Assembly (NCBI GenBank): GCA_016858145.1
Contig: JAEHOE010000002.1
Span: forward strand, 3,642,410-3,706,409
DNA from: Edaphochlamys debaryana
Taxonomy: Eukaryota; Chlorophyta; Chlorophyceae; Chlamydomonadales
Reading direction: 5' to 3'
DNA: 64,000 nucleotides
Shown here: positions 36,362 to 48,273 of the stretch, in pieces
Layout: every line of letters starts with the position of its first letter
How positions within the stretch are numbered: position 1 is the first letter of the stretch
Translations under genes and position numbers: made by a program
Notes under the pieces: generated by a model
What the model saw: the letters and a program-made list of their open reading frames with translations, nothing else
Databases searched by the model: none
What the model was told of the DNA's origin: nothing

Positions 36362-36905
36362 GGCGTGGCCGGGGTGTTGGGACGGGCGGGAGAACATGAC
36401 GGGGCAGGGGGTGCACTAACCACTTACCCTATTATCGAATATCGCATGTGTGTATGTGCAACTTCGCCATGGAAAGCGTACTGCTAGTAATGTGTTGAGC
36501 GTTGCCTGTGGGGTCAGGAAGTTTGGGGGCCGGGATGCTGGAATGAGGCTTCTGGGATGGGGGCCTGCAGGTTCCGCTGGCGTGCCGCTGCCTCGGGCCC
36601 GCCGCCGCTGATGCAGTACTGCCGCTAGCGCTGCCGCCTGCTGGGTGCCAGTGTCTCACGCGTCTGGGTTTCTGGAAGTTCCCCATGCCATCAGCCCCTT
36701 TCCGGCACCTCTTGTAAGGCTCCGGATCACCTCCCTCTCCCAGCAGCATGCTTACACGCGCCTGTGCAGGGCACGGGCACACGGGCTGTGGCCCGCGCAG
36801 CCCACTGGTGCCAGCCTTTGCCAAGCACGCGCATGCCCTAACCGTCCACAACTGCCGGGCGCCCCTGCACACCTGCCCAGCATCCCTGTCCAGCAACTGC
36901 GTTGG
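36362..36905. other. Convergent intergenic region (3' UTRs)
   Basis: Between the MFS stop (+) and the coiled-coil gene stop (-). No feature beyond the two expected 3' UTRs was recognised. Confidence 0.5.
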
Positions 36906-39442
36906 TCACCGCACCACCAGCACATCGGGCTGCCCCCCCGCAGCCCCTGAGCCTGACCTGGACCGCCCCGCCGTCGACCCCCGAGACGCCGTCCCGGACG
37001 TCCCCGCCCTGCCCGCCCCTTGACTCCCCGGCTTGACACCACCCGTGCCCGCCCCCGCCTTCACCCCGCCGCTGCTCGCCGTGCTCTCCGCCGTCCCCAC
37101 CCTGCTCCCGCCCCTCAACGTCGCCACAGCTGTGCCCACCCTACTCCCCTCCGCCCCCGCCCCTGCTGCCCCTGCCCCTGCTGCCGCCCTCCCCGCTGGC
37201 GCCGAGCTGCCCCCCAGCCGCGCCCGCAGCTCCTCGTTCTGCTCCTCCAGCTGCCGCATGCGCTCCAGCAGCTCCGACACGCAGCCCTCGATCTCGCCGT
37301 CCAGCTTGTCGCGCTCCGCCACCTATGGCGGGGAGAGGGGGGGCGGGAGGGAGGGAGTGATTGAGGGAGGGAGGGGGGGGCGTTGGGCATGAGGGAGTAT
37401 GGGGCGCGCACGGGAGGGCCCTTCATGGGCATGCCCTCCTCTTCAAGGCGCCTCCCGGACGTGCACGCCCCAGCGCCGCGCACCTCGGAGCTCAGCCGGG
37501 CGATGTGCTCCTCGAGCAACCGCTTCTCCACGTACCTGGGCGGGGGGTGGCAGGGGGGCGCACGGGTTCGTGGACATTCAAGTCAAGGACCGGTCGGTCA
37601 GGGAGCCATGGCGGCGCACGAATGACCCGTACAGTCCGCTTCACGTGACCCAGGTATGGTCGCCCTGCAGACCCTCCTGCCCCCTGCTCCTTCACGGAAC
37701 TCGCTTGCGGCCACCCCGCATGTGGCCACCTCAGCCCCCGCAAGCCCTTCCCCCCTCCCCCCCCCCCCCCCCCCCCCCCCCACCAGTCGCTCATGGCCTT
37801 CTCGCTCTCCAGCAGCCGCGCAGAGTACAGGGCCGCCTCCGCCTCCCGCTCGGCCACCTGGGAGGGTGTGGACCAGCCAGCACGCCCGGTCAGCTCTGGG
37901 TAGCCCCGTCCGGGCCAGCCCGTCCGCGCAGACTGCAAACACCGCCCCTGCCCCTCGCCCTCAACCCCCCTTAGGCCCCACCTCCGCCACCAGGCGCTTC
38001 TGCAGGTCGTCCACCAGCCCCACCGCCGCAGCGGCCGTGGAGGACACGGCGGCCGCCGAGCGCCCGTTCACCTGCACCGACGCAGCCCGCCTGCGGCAAC
38101 ACACGCGGCGGCGAGAAAGGATGCGGCGGCTGTGAGCGCGCAGTGTCCTCGAGCGGCAAGCAGGTACCGAGCGAGTACCTGGGTTGAATCCGCAACCGCC
38201 AACCGCTAATCGTCAACGGTCAACCGCCAACCGCTACCCACTTGTACAGCGACTTGATGTAGTCCTCCCGGATCTGCTTGTACTTGAGGTGGTGCAGCGC
38301 CGACTGCGCAAGCAGCTCCCGCACGCTCTCGGCGCTCACGCCCGCCTTGGGCCCCGCGCTGCCCTTGCCCCGCACCCCCACCAGCCCCGCCTTGCCCCCG
38401 CCCCCGCCGCCGCCGCCGCCCGCGCCAGCACCCCCGGCTCCCGCAGCCCCGGGGCCCTGCGCCAGCTGCATCTCCAAGAGGGAGCAGCGGCGGCGTGCGG
38501 CGTCCAGCGCTTGCTGCAGCTGGCGAATGGTGAGGTCGCGTTCCTGGGAGCGGGGGCGGGCGAAGCGCAGAAAGGTGGGTGGCGGGTTTCCAGCGGAGCG
38601 CAACGAGGGCCAGCGCTGGTGAGCGAATGGGTTTGCATGTGGGTGATGGGACCGGAGAAGCCCTGGACGCCAGGGAACGCCTGTTGTTCGAGCGGGTCGG
38701 GGCGCACCTGAAGCGCCTGTGACGAGAGCCCTCCGTCGCCGGGGCCCGGCGTGGAAGTGCCTGGCCGGCTGCCGCTGACGGAGCCGGCGGTTGGGGGTGG
38801 GGCTAGATCAACTCCTTGCCGATTGGCCTGTGGGGGCGGGCGGGAAACGTGGGTGACGGCTGGAGTACGGTGCGGGTACCCGACGGCGGCGAGCGGGGCT
38901 GGGTGGAGAGCCGCGTGAGGGTGGCCGTACAGTAGGCTTGGGCGGCAGGCCCCTACCCCAGACTCTGTGGCCTTGTCCCCTGGACCCTGGACAGGCCTCT
39001 TCGCCCGCAGACAGTTAAGGCTGTCACCAGACGGGCCCTCCACACACACCCGCAGAATAGAGAGCTCCTTTTCCAGCTCCACGTTTTTGTGGTACAGCTT
39101 CTTCATGATGCTGCGTGACATGCTCAGCTTCTGCTCCAACTCGGTTAGCTTGCGCTGCCATACGGCGTCGCGAGTGCCACCCGTAGCAGAGGCTTTGCCG
39201 GAAGAAGACGCCCCTTCGCCGGACGCTAGGCGCGCAGCATCGTCGCCGCCAAAGGAGGGGGCCACGCCGGGGTCCGCGGTCACGCCAGCGGCCACGGACA
39301 GGTCCACCAGGGCCCGCTGCACCTGATCTCTCAGCGCCGGCGATATCCCCAGCGACGTCAGGCCAGCAAGGATGTCAAGGGCCTGAGGTGTGACGCCGTC
39401 CTCTGCCTCGCCGTCGCCTGGCCCCGTGCCATCCTCGTCCAT
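36906..39442 (-). CDS. Coiled-coil protein, unrecognised, divergent from RSP16 (about 488 aa)
   Basis: Seven minus-strand exons close in phase: 39442-39050, 38827-38708, 38543-38242, 38090-37982, 37857-37784, 37535-37484 and 37322-36906. The protein starts acidic (MDEDGTGPGDGEAEDG). It has helical segments around WQRKLTELEQKLSMSRSIMK and LYHKNVELEKELSILR, then ERDLTIRQLQQALDAARRR, LAQSALHHLKYKQIREDYIK, DDLQKRLVAEVAEREAEAAL and RDKLDGEIEGCVSELLERMR. These are classic heptad coiled coils separated by a Gly-rich linker and followed by a Ser/Gly/Ala-rich tail. No family name can be given. It shares a 473-base promoter region with the radial spoke gene, which makes a ciliary or basal-body role a reasonable guess, not a demonstration. 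Confidence 0.72.
37757..37781. repeat. Homopolymer of 25 C (poly-G on the gene strand) at an intron start
   Basis: A run of 25 C on the plus strand lies in the minus-strand coiled-coil gene, directly after the 5' splice site that follows exon five, so the pre-mRNA intron begins GTGGGG and continues as a G run. It is likely length-variable and prone to sequencing error. Confidence 0.8.
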
Positions 39443-39915
39443 TGGCCGCCCGTCGCTCGCTCAGCAGGCGCGTGTGTCTATTGCAAAATATGGATCGTAT
39501 TGAGCGTAACAGTAGTCACTTGGCTGGCTAAGAGCGGGGCAAAGAACGGTAGGGTCGAGCAGGGTCGGGCTTGTGTTTTGCCTTGGGTATTGGTTCTGAA
39601 TTGTCAAGCTGGATGCAAGACACTGTGCAAACTTGAGCTAGGGGCTTTTGGCTGTGCATCACGCATGATCCAAGCCCTCGAAGGCGCATAGGCGCCCGCT
39701 CGCTTGAGCCACAACCATTGCCACAACTTGCTTGAATGCACCCTCTTAAGTCTAAGCTATCTTGATCAGCGTTAAAGGAGTAACAGCGACTCCGTCGCGA
39801 CAGCCATTTCTTGTACAAGCTCTTCCCACCCTCACCAGTCAGCAAGTCGTGAGCTACATAGCTATCCGCTGTCAACTCCGGACCTGGGGCTCCTGGGAGA
39901 GCGGCGAGCGGCAGA
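39443..39915. promoter_or_regulatory. Shared divergent promoter region (coiled-coil protein / RSP16)
   Basis: The outward-facing start codons are 473 bases apart. The region is noticeably AT-richer than the flanking genes, as expected for a promoter. I did not find an unambiguous core motif. Confidence 0.5.
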
Positions 39916-42900
39916 ATGACGCGGAACTTGGACTACTACGAGGTTATGGGCCTCACCAGGTGGGTGGACCTGCCTTGTGGGTGTTGGAATGCTTTGGTCC
40001 AAGGGCAGCCGTATGTGTCCCGGCTCCTCATGGCCATGCGCCCGCGGCGCCATCACCCCTTGCTTGACGTCGCAGGAGCGCCAACGACATTGATATACGG
40101 AGAGCGTGAGTGGAGTCCGGCTGACGGGAGCGCTCAGGGTGGCCGCGGGTTGGGTGGGTGGGGGGTGTCGGTTCAGCCGCAGCACCTACACTCCTTGAGC
40201 TCTGGCTACCTGCTCCCATGGCTGTCAGAGCGAGCTTCTCCTCCGAAGCAGACTCTCGACTGTCTCATGTGCACCCGTCTGAAGCTACCTTCTGCTCTGC
40301 CATGCAGCTACCGGCGCCTGGCCCTGAAATACCACCCCGACATCAACCAGGAGCAGGCGGCGCAGGACGAGTTCCTGCGCATCTGCGAGGCCTACGAGGT
40401 GCTGTGCGATCGTGAGTCAGACTGTACGGCGGTACGGCCTTACGTCATGCTATGCAGGGTTGGCGGATGGACCATGGCACCCGCGCCACGCCATGCGGGG
40501 CGTGTCACCCCTGGACGGACGCACACCCTGCTCGGCCAGTGGCCTAGTGCGGGGCCTAGCAGGGGCCCGGGATCAGCTGCCCGCAGCGCAGCAGCCTGCG
40601 GTCAACATGGCTTCGAGAATGGAGAATGATGGGACTGGCGGCGATCGCAATTTGGGGCCAAGGCGGGGCCTGCGGGCTGCCCGGCGCCAGTCGCAGCCAC
40701 CGGGTAGCCAGCGGTGTGCGAGCAGGACGCCGCGGAGTACGGTAGCAGGCGAAGGGGGGCGTCCCCTCAGCTGGTGGCACAGCGCCGCTGTGCCGTGCCG
40801 CAACAGCTGTGGAGCAGGGGCTGGTGGGCAACACACTCACGCTCGTCGGCCGAGCAGCAGCAAGGGCCAGGTGCAGCGACCCGCGAAAGAGAGGAGCTGC
40901 GGAGTTGCGGTTGTCGGGTCTGGCGTTGGCCCTGCAGCCCTGCATACAGTGCTGAGAGGCCTGTAGTCCAGCGAGGGCATTGACCTGGCTGACGCCCGGC
41001 CCACAAGCATACAGCACTGCAGGGCTGCATCCGCACAGCAGGGGGAAGGGGGCCCGCTCAGCCGCCTGCACACCTGGCGCCCCAGCAGCCGCCTTCTCCA
41101 TCCTCCCGGACGGGGGCCGGGGGCCTTTTCACCCCTGCTCTTCCCACTCGCTCCCCCATGCCTCCTGCTCACTGCTCTCCACACGTGGGGTAGCATCCTT
41201 CCCAAACACTCTCCCCCCCTTACCTCGTCTGCCCTCCCTGCCCCCCAGCCAAGACCAAGGGCTTCTACGACCTGTACGGCGAGGATGCCCTCAAGGACGG
41301 CATCCCGGACGGCAAGGGAGGTGAGCCGCGAGCCCTTCCCTGCGACCCCTCCCCCCTTGATGCCAACGCCCCGCCTGAACCCGTTCAAGCGCGCTTGCTC
41401 TGGCGTGGCGCTGCCTGGGAAGGGCAATGCGCTTCCGCTGGCCCCTCTGGCATGCCTCACTCCTCTGCCGCCTGCCCGCGACTCCCTCCCCCTCCTCCCC
41501 AGGCCTCAAGGGACCCATGTACCGCTTCAACCCCGAGACCAGCCCCCAGGGCGTGTTCGAGCGCTTCTTCGGCACCAACAACCCGTACGAGGCGCTGGAG
41601 GGTGAGGCGGGGAGGGGAGGGGCACGTTGGGCGCTGGAGGGCGGGGACGGGGGGCGGGGTATCTTGGGCGCTGGAGGGTTGGGGAGCAATCGGCGTGAGG
41701 GCAGAGGGCCTGGGTGTGGTAGCGCGAGGGCAAGAGCTGTGAGCGGGCTGTATCAAGCTTGCTGGCTTGTAGCTCTCGTGCGCCCTGGGTTGCAAGGTTA
41801 ACTGCGTGCGTGCGACCCGTTGCGGGGCTGACCACCCACAAGTCCTCGAGACCTGAAACCCCGCGGCTCCCCTCCCCGTTCCCTCCTCTTCCTCCCAGCG
41901 CTGTCCAACCAGTTCGAGGCCATGACCACGGAGGAGGCCCCCGCAAAGGGGAAGAACAAAGTGGTGAGCGCGGGGAATGCCGACCCCTGGGGTTCAGGTC
42001 CGGGCACCAGCAGGTCCTGCCTGTTCTTCATGAGGGGGCGAAACCTATGCATTTTGTGCAGCATCGGGCGATCCGCCGCGCCACTACTTGGCCTGCCTTG
42101 CAACCCCCCTTCCAATACCTCCGTCTCCCACCCCAGTACCCCCTGGAGCTGTCCCTTGAGGAGATCTTCCACGGTTGCCTCAAGAAGGTCGTACACAAGC
42201 GCAAGGTACGAAGACACAAGGACAAGGCGGCAGGGGGGCAACGGAGGACGGCGGACAGCGGACAGGAAGCAATGCAGAAGCCTTTCTTTCGGCACAAGTT
42301 CCACCCTCCTTCTTACCCTCCCTCCTCCACCTCCGCCCTCCGCCCCCCCCAGGTGCTGCTGGTGTCCGGGGAGTACATCGAGGAGGAGCGCAACCTCACG
42401 GTGGACGTCAAGCCGGGGCTGCCCACGGGGACGCGGTTCGTGTTCGAGGGGTGAGCGGCGGCCCAGGGCTTGGGGCCCGGTGGGGGGCGTAAGGGATGAG
42501 GGCGGAGCTCGGGGCCAAGGGGCCGAGGGGGTGGATTGGAGTGAATAGGCCGATATGGGGCCTTGCAGCGGGAGGGGTGAGCAGCAGCGGGGAGGAGTTT
42601 GCGAGTTAGCCCTCGGGCCGAGGTCCGTATTGCCCAGCACTCATCTTCCTTGTATCCCCTCCGCTGCCGTCGCACCCCCCAGGGAAGGCAACAAGACCCC
42701 CAAGAAGGAGCCCGGCCCCGTCATCTTCGTACTCAAGCCCAAGCCGCACCCACGCTTTTCGCGCCGCGGGTCGGACTTGGTGCACAAGGTGGGCACGGAG
42801 GGCGTGGGGCTGGTCCGCAAGTGGCAGGTGGGGGTCCGGAAGGCCGGGCACGGGGCCAGGCACAGGACCTAGGGCTGGGCTGAGAGCCCGCTCGCCACCC

Positions 42901-43862
42901 GCCCCGCCACAGAACGGCTGATTTCACCAACCCCACCCGTCGCCTGCCCCTCCCCTCGAGCCTTCCAGCCTGCTCCCCGCCCTGCTCCCCACCTCCTACG
43001 CCCCCGTTCCCTCTCGCTTCCTTACTGCCCTCCGCCCCCAGGTGGTGATGCCGCTGCACCACGCGCTCATCGGCACCACGGTGGAGGTGCGCACGCTGGA
43101 CGACCGAGACCTCAAGGTCCCCATCCAGGTGGGCAGCAGGGGGTGGGCGGGGGCGTGCGGGTGGGGTGGGAACGGGCCCCGAATCGATGTCGTGCCTATA
43201 GCAGCGCAAGCCGGAACCTGGCAGCGCAGGATCGTTGTGCGGGATTGCGGCTATCTGCAGGCCATCGGTGAGCCCCGCTTGCCTCCCACCCAGGACCCTG
43301 CCAGCCCCCTCACCTGCCCTGCCCAACCTCATCCTCGTCCCCTCCCCCTCACCCCTCCCCCTCCCCTCACCCCCCTCACCCCCAGGACATAATGCGCCCC
43401 GGCTCGACCGTGGTGGTCCCCGGCGAGGGCATGCCGCTGCCCGCCTCGCCCGCCTCCCGCGGCAACCTCATCCTGGAGATCGACCTGCTCTTCCCCACGC
43501 ACCTGTCCGAGACGCAGAAGATGCTGCTGCGCTCCGCCTTCTTCCTGCCCTCGCCCACGGAGCAGGTGCGGCAGGGGCCTGGCGCGGGGCTTGGTCGGGG
43601 CCCTCGGGGGGCCTGGTGCGGGGCTGGGCCGGGGCCGGGGCGGTCGGGGCAGACGGGTGCAGGCTGGCGTGATGGGCGGGCGCCAGCTCACTGTGAGTTC
43701 GTGAATTGGTCATGCGGTACTGCAACCAGCCCCGAACTCGCGTTTCAATGCCCTGCCCCCGTTGCCGCCCCGCAGAACGAGGAGACCAAGAAGGCCCTGC
43801 GCGACTACGAGGCCGCCTTCAAGCACGAGCTCAAGGGCTGGGCCACCGTGTTCAAGCGGTAG
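39916..43862 (+). CDS. RSP16: Type II HSP40 (DnaJ), radial spoke protein 16 / DNAJB13-like
   Basis: RSP16 is the DnaJ-type radial spoke subunit of Chlamydomonas cilia; DNAJB13 is its animal counterpart. Twelve exons: 39916-39959, 40076-40105, 40308-40411, 41249-41320, 41503-41601, 41899-41963, 42137-42205, 42353-42450, 42683-42788, 43042-43128, 43386-43565 and 43776-43862 (346 aa, in line with the roughly 39-kDa spoke protein). The J domain is at the N-terminus (LDYYEVMGLTR, AYRRLALKYHPDIN; HPD at 34-36), followed by YDLYGEDALKDGIPDG and FERFFGTNNPYEAL, diagnostic of the DNAJB13 group. The C-terminal substrate-binding and dimer domains carry LSLEEIFHGCLKKVVHKRK, TVDVKPGLPTGTRFVFEG, HALIGTTVEVRTLDDR and VVVPGEGMPLP. 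There is no zinc-finger region, as expected for type II. The ATG at 39916 is the only start before the J domain. An ordinary cytosolic DNAJB1/5 is the main alternative. Confidence 0.87.
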
Positions 43863-44360
43863 CGGCCGGGGCGTGGCGGGGCGCGGCCGCGGGAGCAGCG
43901 GGCGGTGGGGTTGGGGCGGGGCGGGGCGGCGGGTGCGGGCAGAGGGGCATCTGGGGGCGGGGAAGGTGGAAGCGCGCACAGGTGTAGCGTGGGATTCCTG
44001 AACCGGACGGCGTGTTTGAGTATGCGATGTGGCTGGCAGGGCGTATGAGGAGCGGCTGCATCGTCAGGGGCACGAAATGACGTTTGGAGGCGGGACGGGT
44101 TGAGAGGGTAACGACGACGGGGTGCGTGAGCGGCCGAGGCCAGTGGGCCCCTTGACGAGCGTCAGACGACGACTCTGGACGAAGGGCGGACGCTGCGAGC
44201 AGGGCCTTGCTGAACGGAGCCGTGAGGTCATGGATCGAACACGAGCTGCCAGTCTACCCCCAGATGTTCAGTGTAGGCTGACATGCGGGCTGACATGACA
44301 CGTCCGTAACCGAAGGGTGGGGGATGGGGGCAGGTATTCCTGCCATGCCCTCTTGAGCAT
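43863..44360. other. Region between RSP16 and the tandem duplication
   Basis: Probably the RSP16 3' UTR up to the breakpoint at 44361. No exon or repeat was recognised. Confidence 0.5.
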
Positions 44361-44834
44361 GTCACGTCTCACGTGGAGGTTGTGCCGCATTGGACCTTAC
44401 ACCGCACTATCAGATTGCAACACACGTCTTGCACTTCGTCCCCTGCCTTATCCCTTCATACGTTGCTCACGATCCTTCATCCATTGGTGCCGGCGTCTTT
44501 ACGCCCCATGCGCGCCCTGCTCCAGCGTGCCTGCTCCCCGGCATGCGAACCGTGCAGGGCCAGCGCAAGTGGCGAGCTACCAACTGCCACCATACCTGTG
44601 GCAACCTCTGTGCCCTAGCCGGCCCAACTCGACCCAGCCCGGTACGGTCCTGCCCCATCTGCCACATTCCGCCCCGGACCCGCATCGCACATCGTTACTA
44701 CTGCTGGGTGCTGGCATGCCCCGGGTGTCACTGCGCCCGCTACGACCACAGCGGCTGAGCCCGGCTGCACACGTGGCACGCACCGCACCGCCTCGCGTGT
44801 TGGCCCGTCCGCCACCGGCCTCCTGCACCGGCCC

Positions 44835-46254
44835 TCACCACAGCGCCGCCGCCACCACGGCTCCGCTGGCGAGCACTGCCGCCAGCAGCGTCACCGCCCC
44901 TACCCACCCCGCATGGAGGCTGCAGCCCGCCGGCAGGGCCAGCGAGGGCGGCTGGCGCAGGGTCACTGCCTGCACGGCCCACTGTTGCCGAGGGCCGGGG
45001 ACTGCGGGCCCACCGGGTGCAGACGCAGCCGAGCCCTTGCCCTGCTGCGCCGCGGCAGCAGCGGATGGAGAGCCCGCAGCAGCCCCCTGCTCACGCCCAG
45101 AGCTGGCCACGGATGCGACGGCAGCTGGGGATGGGTACTCCAGGGCGGAGGGCGGCTCGACCGAGGGCGGATCGGATGGCGCTCGGCCGGCCTCCCCGGT
45201 ACTGGCGGCGCCGCCCGCTGCGGCCCCCGTCCGAAGGAGCAGCAGCGGCGCCGGCCAGGGCACTGATACGTAAGGTCCTGCAGCGAGGGGCGTTAGGGTG
45301 GGGCTGGTCATGAGGGTGTGTGGTGTCAGCAAGAGGCCTGCAGAACCGGTAAAACGCTGCCATCACCGAAGCGAATCAGCAGTGTGGCCCCCGCCCTGCG
45401 AATGCAACTGACCCTTGACTCGTGGTACGGTAGTACTGCCTAACCTGCTAACCCACCGAGGCTGAAGGACAGGACACTGGCGCTGCAGCCCCTCCCCCCG
45501 TGGACGGGCGAGGGGTACTTGGTGTGGAACGGGACCTCGGCCGCCGCGTACACGGAGCGGGAGGCCCCCGCCTTGCTGATCTTGCCGCCTTTAGAGTGGC
45601 CTTTGGCTGGGGCGCTGCTGACGCGGGGCAGGGGCTGTTGCGAGATGTTGCGTAGGTCGAGGGAGAGCACTGTGGGCCGGCACGCTGGCGCGGGCCTGCA
45701 GGGACACCGAGAGAGGATGGGAGGGATTTGTTGACCCCGGCCCTGCCATTGCAGAGCCATTCCTCCCGCTGTAAACAGCGCGAGTCAACAGTTGCAGTGC
45801 ACAGCGGCGCTGCTCGTCAAGGGGAACGGCGCGAAGCCTCGTTCCTCCCCCCAGCGCCCGACGGCCCCCCCAAGACCCACTGCTCCAAGTCCAGGGGGCC
45901 GAAGAGCGATGCCCGCACGGTGCCCGACAGCACCTGCCCCGACTGCTCCAGCTCGTACGGGTCAACGAACAGCTCCGAGGGCAGCAGCTGCAGCACCGCT
46001 GCCTGCACTCAGGTAAGGGGAAAGGTTGGCGAAAGCGCATGCGAAGCCGTTTCGCAGCGCACCTACCTTGCCGGCCCCGCCCGCGAAGAGCAAGCTCGGT
46101 GCACATGTCAGCTCGTAGCGCACGCGTCGGTGCGCGCCCTCCCTGCGCGCAGACAGCTTCAGACAGTCGCGGCACCTGGCCGGGCAGTCTGCTACTAGCC
46201 TCACCCTTGCAAAGTAACAGTTATGCAGTCCGCAGCTGGGAAGGCTGGCGTGCC
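44835..46254 (-). CDS. PIGX: PIG-X, GPI mannosyltransferase I subunit (left copy, acceptor intact; 5' end unresolved)
   Basis: PIG-X stabilises the PIG-M mannosyltransferase that adds the first mannose to GPI anchors in the ER lumen. Minus-strand exons: about 46254-46067, 46002-45881, 45695-45457 and 45277-44835; phases close from the first to the stop. Matching blocks are REGAHRRVRYEL, the signature LPSELFVDPYELE, EVPFHTKYPSPVHGG, YVSVPWPAPLLLLR and a C-terminal membrane helix (WVGAVTLLAAVLASGAVVAAA) at the very end, as in animal PIG-X. The luminal part before the helix has an Ala/Ser/Pro-rich insertion of about 75 residues. The true start is not certain: a hydrophobic N-terminus beginning MALRLWCAIGYLTACAYL at 46661 is a good signal-peptide candidate, but I could not place its splice to the 46254 exon. 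It is convergent with RSP16. Confidence 0.8.
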
Positions 46255-47426
46255 CTGCTCAACGTCGACCAGGTCATAGTGCGCCGAGATGTCTGCGTTT
46301 GCAGGCGGAGCGTCAGCTGCCAACCCCGGGCACTAAGAATAACGAGCGACACGCTTGCCTTGCCACCAGGGAAGTGAGTAGAAGCCAGGCAAGCCCGCGT
46401 TGGGCGTGGGATGGTTGGAGACGATTAGGCCGACGCACGCGGACACGGCTGCAAGGAGCCAGAGCAAGGGAGCGGTGGTGTCTGGCATGGCCAAGCCATA
46501 GTTGGTATGGGTAAGGACAGTGGAATCGAGGCCGGGAGCAGGCGGCAGTGCGCGTACTGCATGTGTGTGTGCTGTACGACAGGTGCCAAGAACAGGTCAG
46601 GAGCCATGAGGTACGCACACGCCGTTAAGTAGCCAATCGCACACCACAGGCGCAGGGCCATGCTCAGCCGGGGCCACACTTCACCGCGACGTGTCGATGC
46701 CCAGTCCATGCCGCAAGAGGGGGTCTCTACACTCGACAAAGTCTTGTAAACCTGCATCATCCACCATGCGCCTCCTGCACTGCAGCCTGCCCCTGTGCTC
46801 CACCTGCCTGATCGTACCTATCACCGCAGCCAGCACGCGTCCCAGCCACCAAGGTCACGTCAAGGTCCAACAAGATACCAGACGCCAAAACTTCACGCGA
46901 ACACAATCTGGTGGCGAAGCGGGCAAAAGCTTCGTCCTGACGCTGCCATGCGGCCGCCCCTTAGTCCATGCCGACCCTGCCGCCCCGCTACGCCTCCCCC
47001 ACCCAATGTGCCCTGCAACCCCGCAGGAAACACAGAGGGGACACCCCTTGAGGCCCCGCTAGCCCTACTTCTGCTGGTAAGCCCCTCATCCCATCCCATC
47101 AGCACCCGGCCAGCCATACTCCTCTTCCCTCATACTAGGCAAACACCCACAGCCCCACTCCTGCACCATCCGATGAGACTATCTACACTACGAGGCTTCC
47201 CACTGCCTACCCCCTGTCCCCAGCCCAGCCCTTGCCGCTAGCCCGGGGGGCTGTATGCAGCCTGCCCGTCTCCACCCTACCACCACCACGCATCTACCAA
47301 AACCGTACGTGCTGTGCCAGGTCAGTTGGCTGCAAAGCCCTTGAATACCGTAGTCTGTCGCGGCACTGCATCTAGCCGTGCGTCCAGTGCCGGGTCCAGC
47401 GGAGGGTTCCACCAACCCCGGCAGGT
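46255..47426. other. PIG-X upstream region and DENN-fragment 3' flank (left copy)
   Basis: Contains the candidate PIG-X signal-peptide exon near 46661-46560 on the minus strand, the presumed PIG-X promoter, and what was the DENN 3' UTR. Open frames at 46.8-47.2 kb repeat identically in the right copy and match no known protein. Confidence 0.45.
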
Positions 47427-47799
47427 CTACCCGAACAGCGGCGCGGAGTTGGACGCGCTGCCCGGGAAAGGCCCGTGGGGGCTCGTGGCGGACGCGAAGG
47501 CAGCAAAGTCGTTGCTGCCCGCACTCTCAAGCGGGGCATCGTCACAGCTGCTGCTGCTGGTGACCCCGACCCCCGCGCCCCCACCCGAGGGCGGCCCCGG
47601 TGCTGAAACCGACGCCGCGCCGCTCGCCGACGCCAGGAAGGGATCGAACGACGCACCTCCGGACAGGCCGCTGGCCCGGCTGACCGCACTGTCGAACTCG
47701 GAGAGAGACAGACCCAGCAGATCCGCAGTCGCCGCATCGCAGCCACCGCTGCCAATGCCAGTGGCCCCGACAAGGTTGCTCCCGCCGCCTGCAGCGAGC
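47427..47799 (-). pseudogene. Orphan 3' fragment of the DENN gene made by the duplication
   Basis: Identical in translation to the last 123 codons of the DENN gene (LAAGGGSNLVGATG through NSAPLFG and the stop at 47427). At 47799 it runs into the right copy's flank, so it has no upstream exons, promoter or splice acceptor of its own. It is a by-product of where the duplication broke, inside the DENN last exon. Confidence 0.92.
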
Positions 47800-48273
47800 G
47801 TCACGTCTCACGTGGAGGTTGTGCCGCATTGGACCTTACACCGCACTATCAGATTGCAACACACGTCTTGCACTTCGTCCCCTGCCTTATCCCTTCATAC
47901 GTTGCTCACGATCCTTCATCCATTGGTGCCGGCGTCTTTACGCCCCATGCGCGCCCTGCTCCAGCGTGCCTGCTCCCCGGCATGCGAACCGTGCAGGGCC
48001 AGCGCAAGTGGCGAGCTACCAACTGCCACCATACCTGTGGCAACCTCTGTGCCCTAGTCGGCCCAACTCGACCCAGCCCGGTACGGTCCTGCCCCATCTG
48101 CCACATTCCGCCCCGGACCCGCATCGCACATCGTTACTACTGCTGGGTGCTGGCATGCCCCGGGTGTCACTGCGCCCGCTACGACCACAGCGGCTGAGCC
48201 CGGCTGCACACGTGGCACGCACCGCACCGCCTCGCGTGTTGGCCCGTCCGCCACCGGCCTCCTGCACCGGCCC

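Larger units (their letters stand above)
44361..47799. repeat. Left copy of a 3,439-bp direct tandem duplication
   Basis: The sequence from 44361 recurs from 47800 with a constant offset of 3,439 bases. The left copy abuts unrelated DNA at 44360 (T, against C at 47799) and ends at 47799, where the right copy begins. The unit carries PIG-X and the last 373 coding bases of the DENN gene. Base differences that I found are at 44619, 45697, 45786, 45955 and 47250, about 0.15 percent, so the event is recent. Confidence 0.95.

Noticed and set aside
45591..46175. 194-codon minus-strand frame present in both duplicate units
   Set aside because: It runs across PIG-X introns in a different frame; the PIG-X exons explain the region better.
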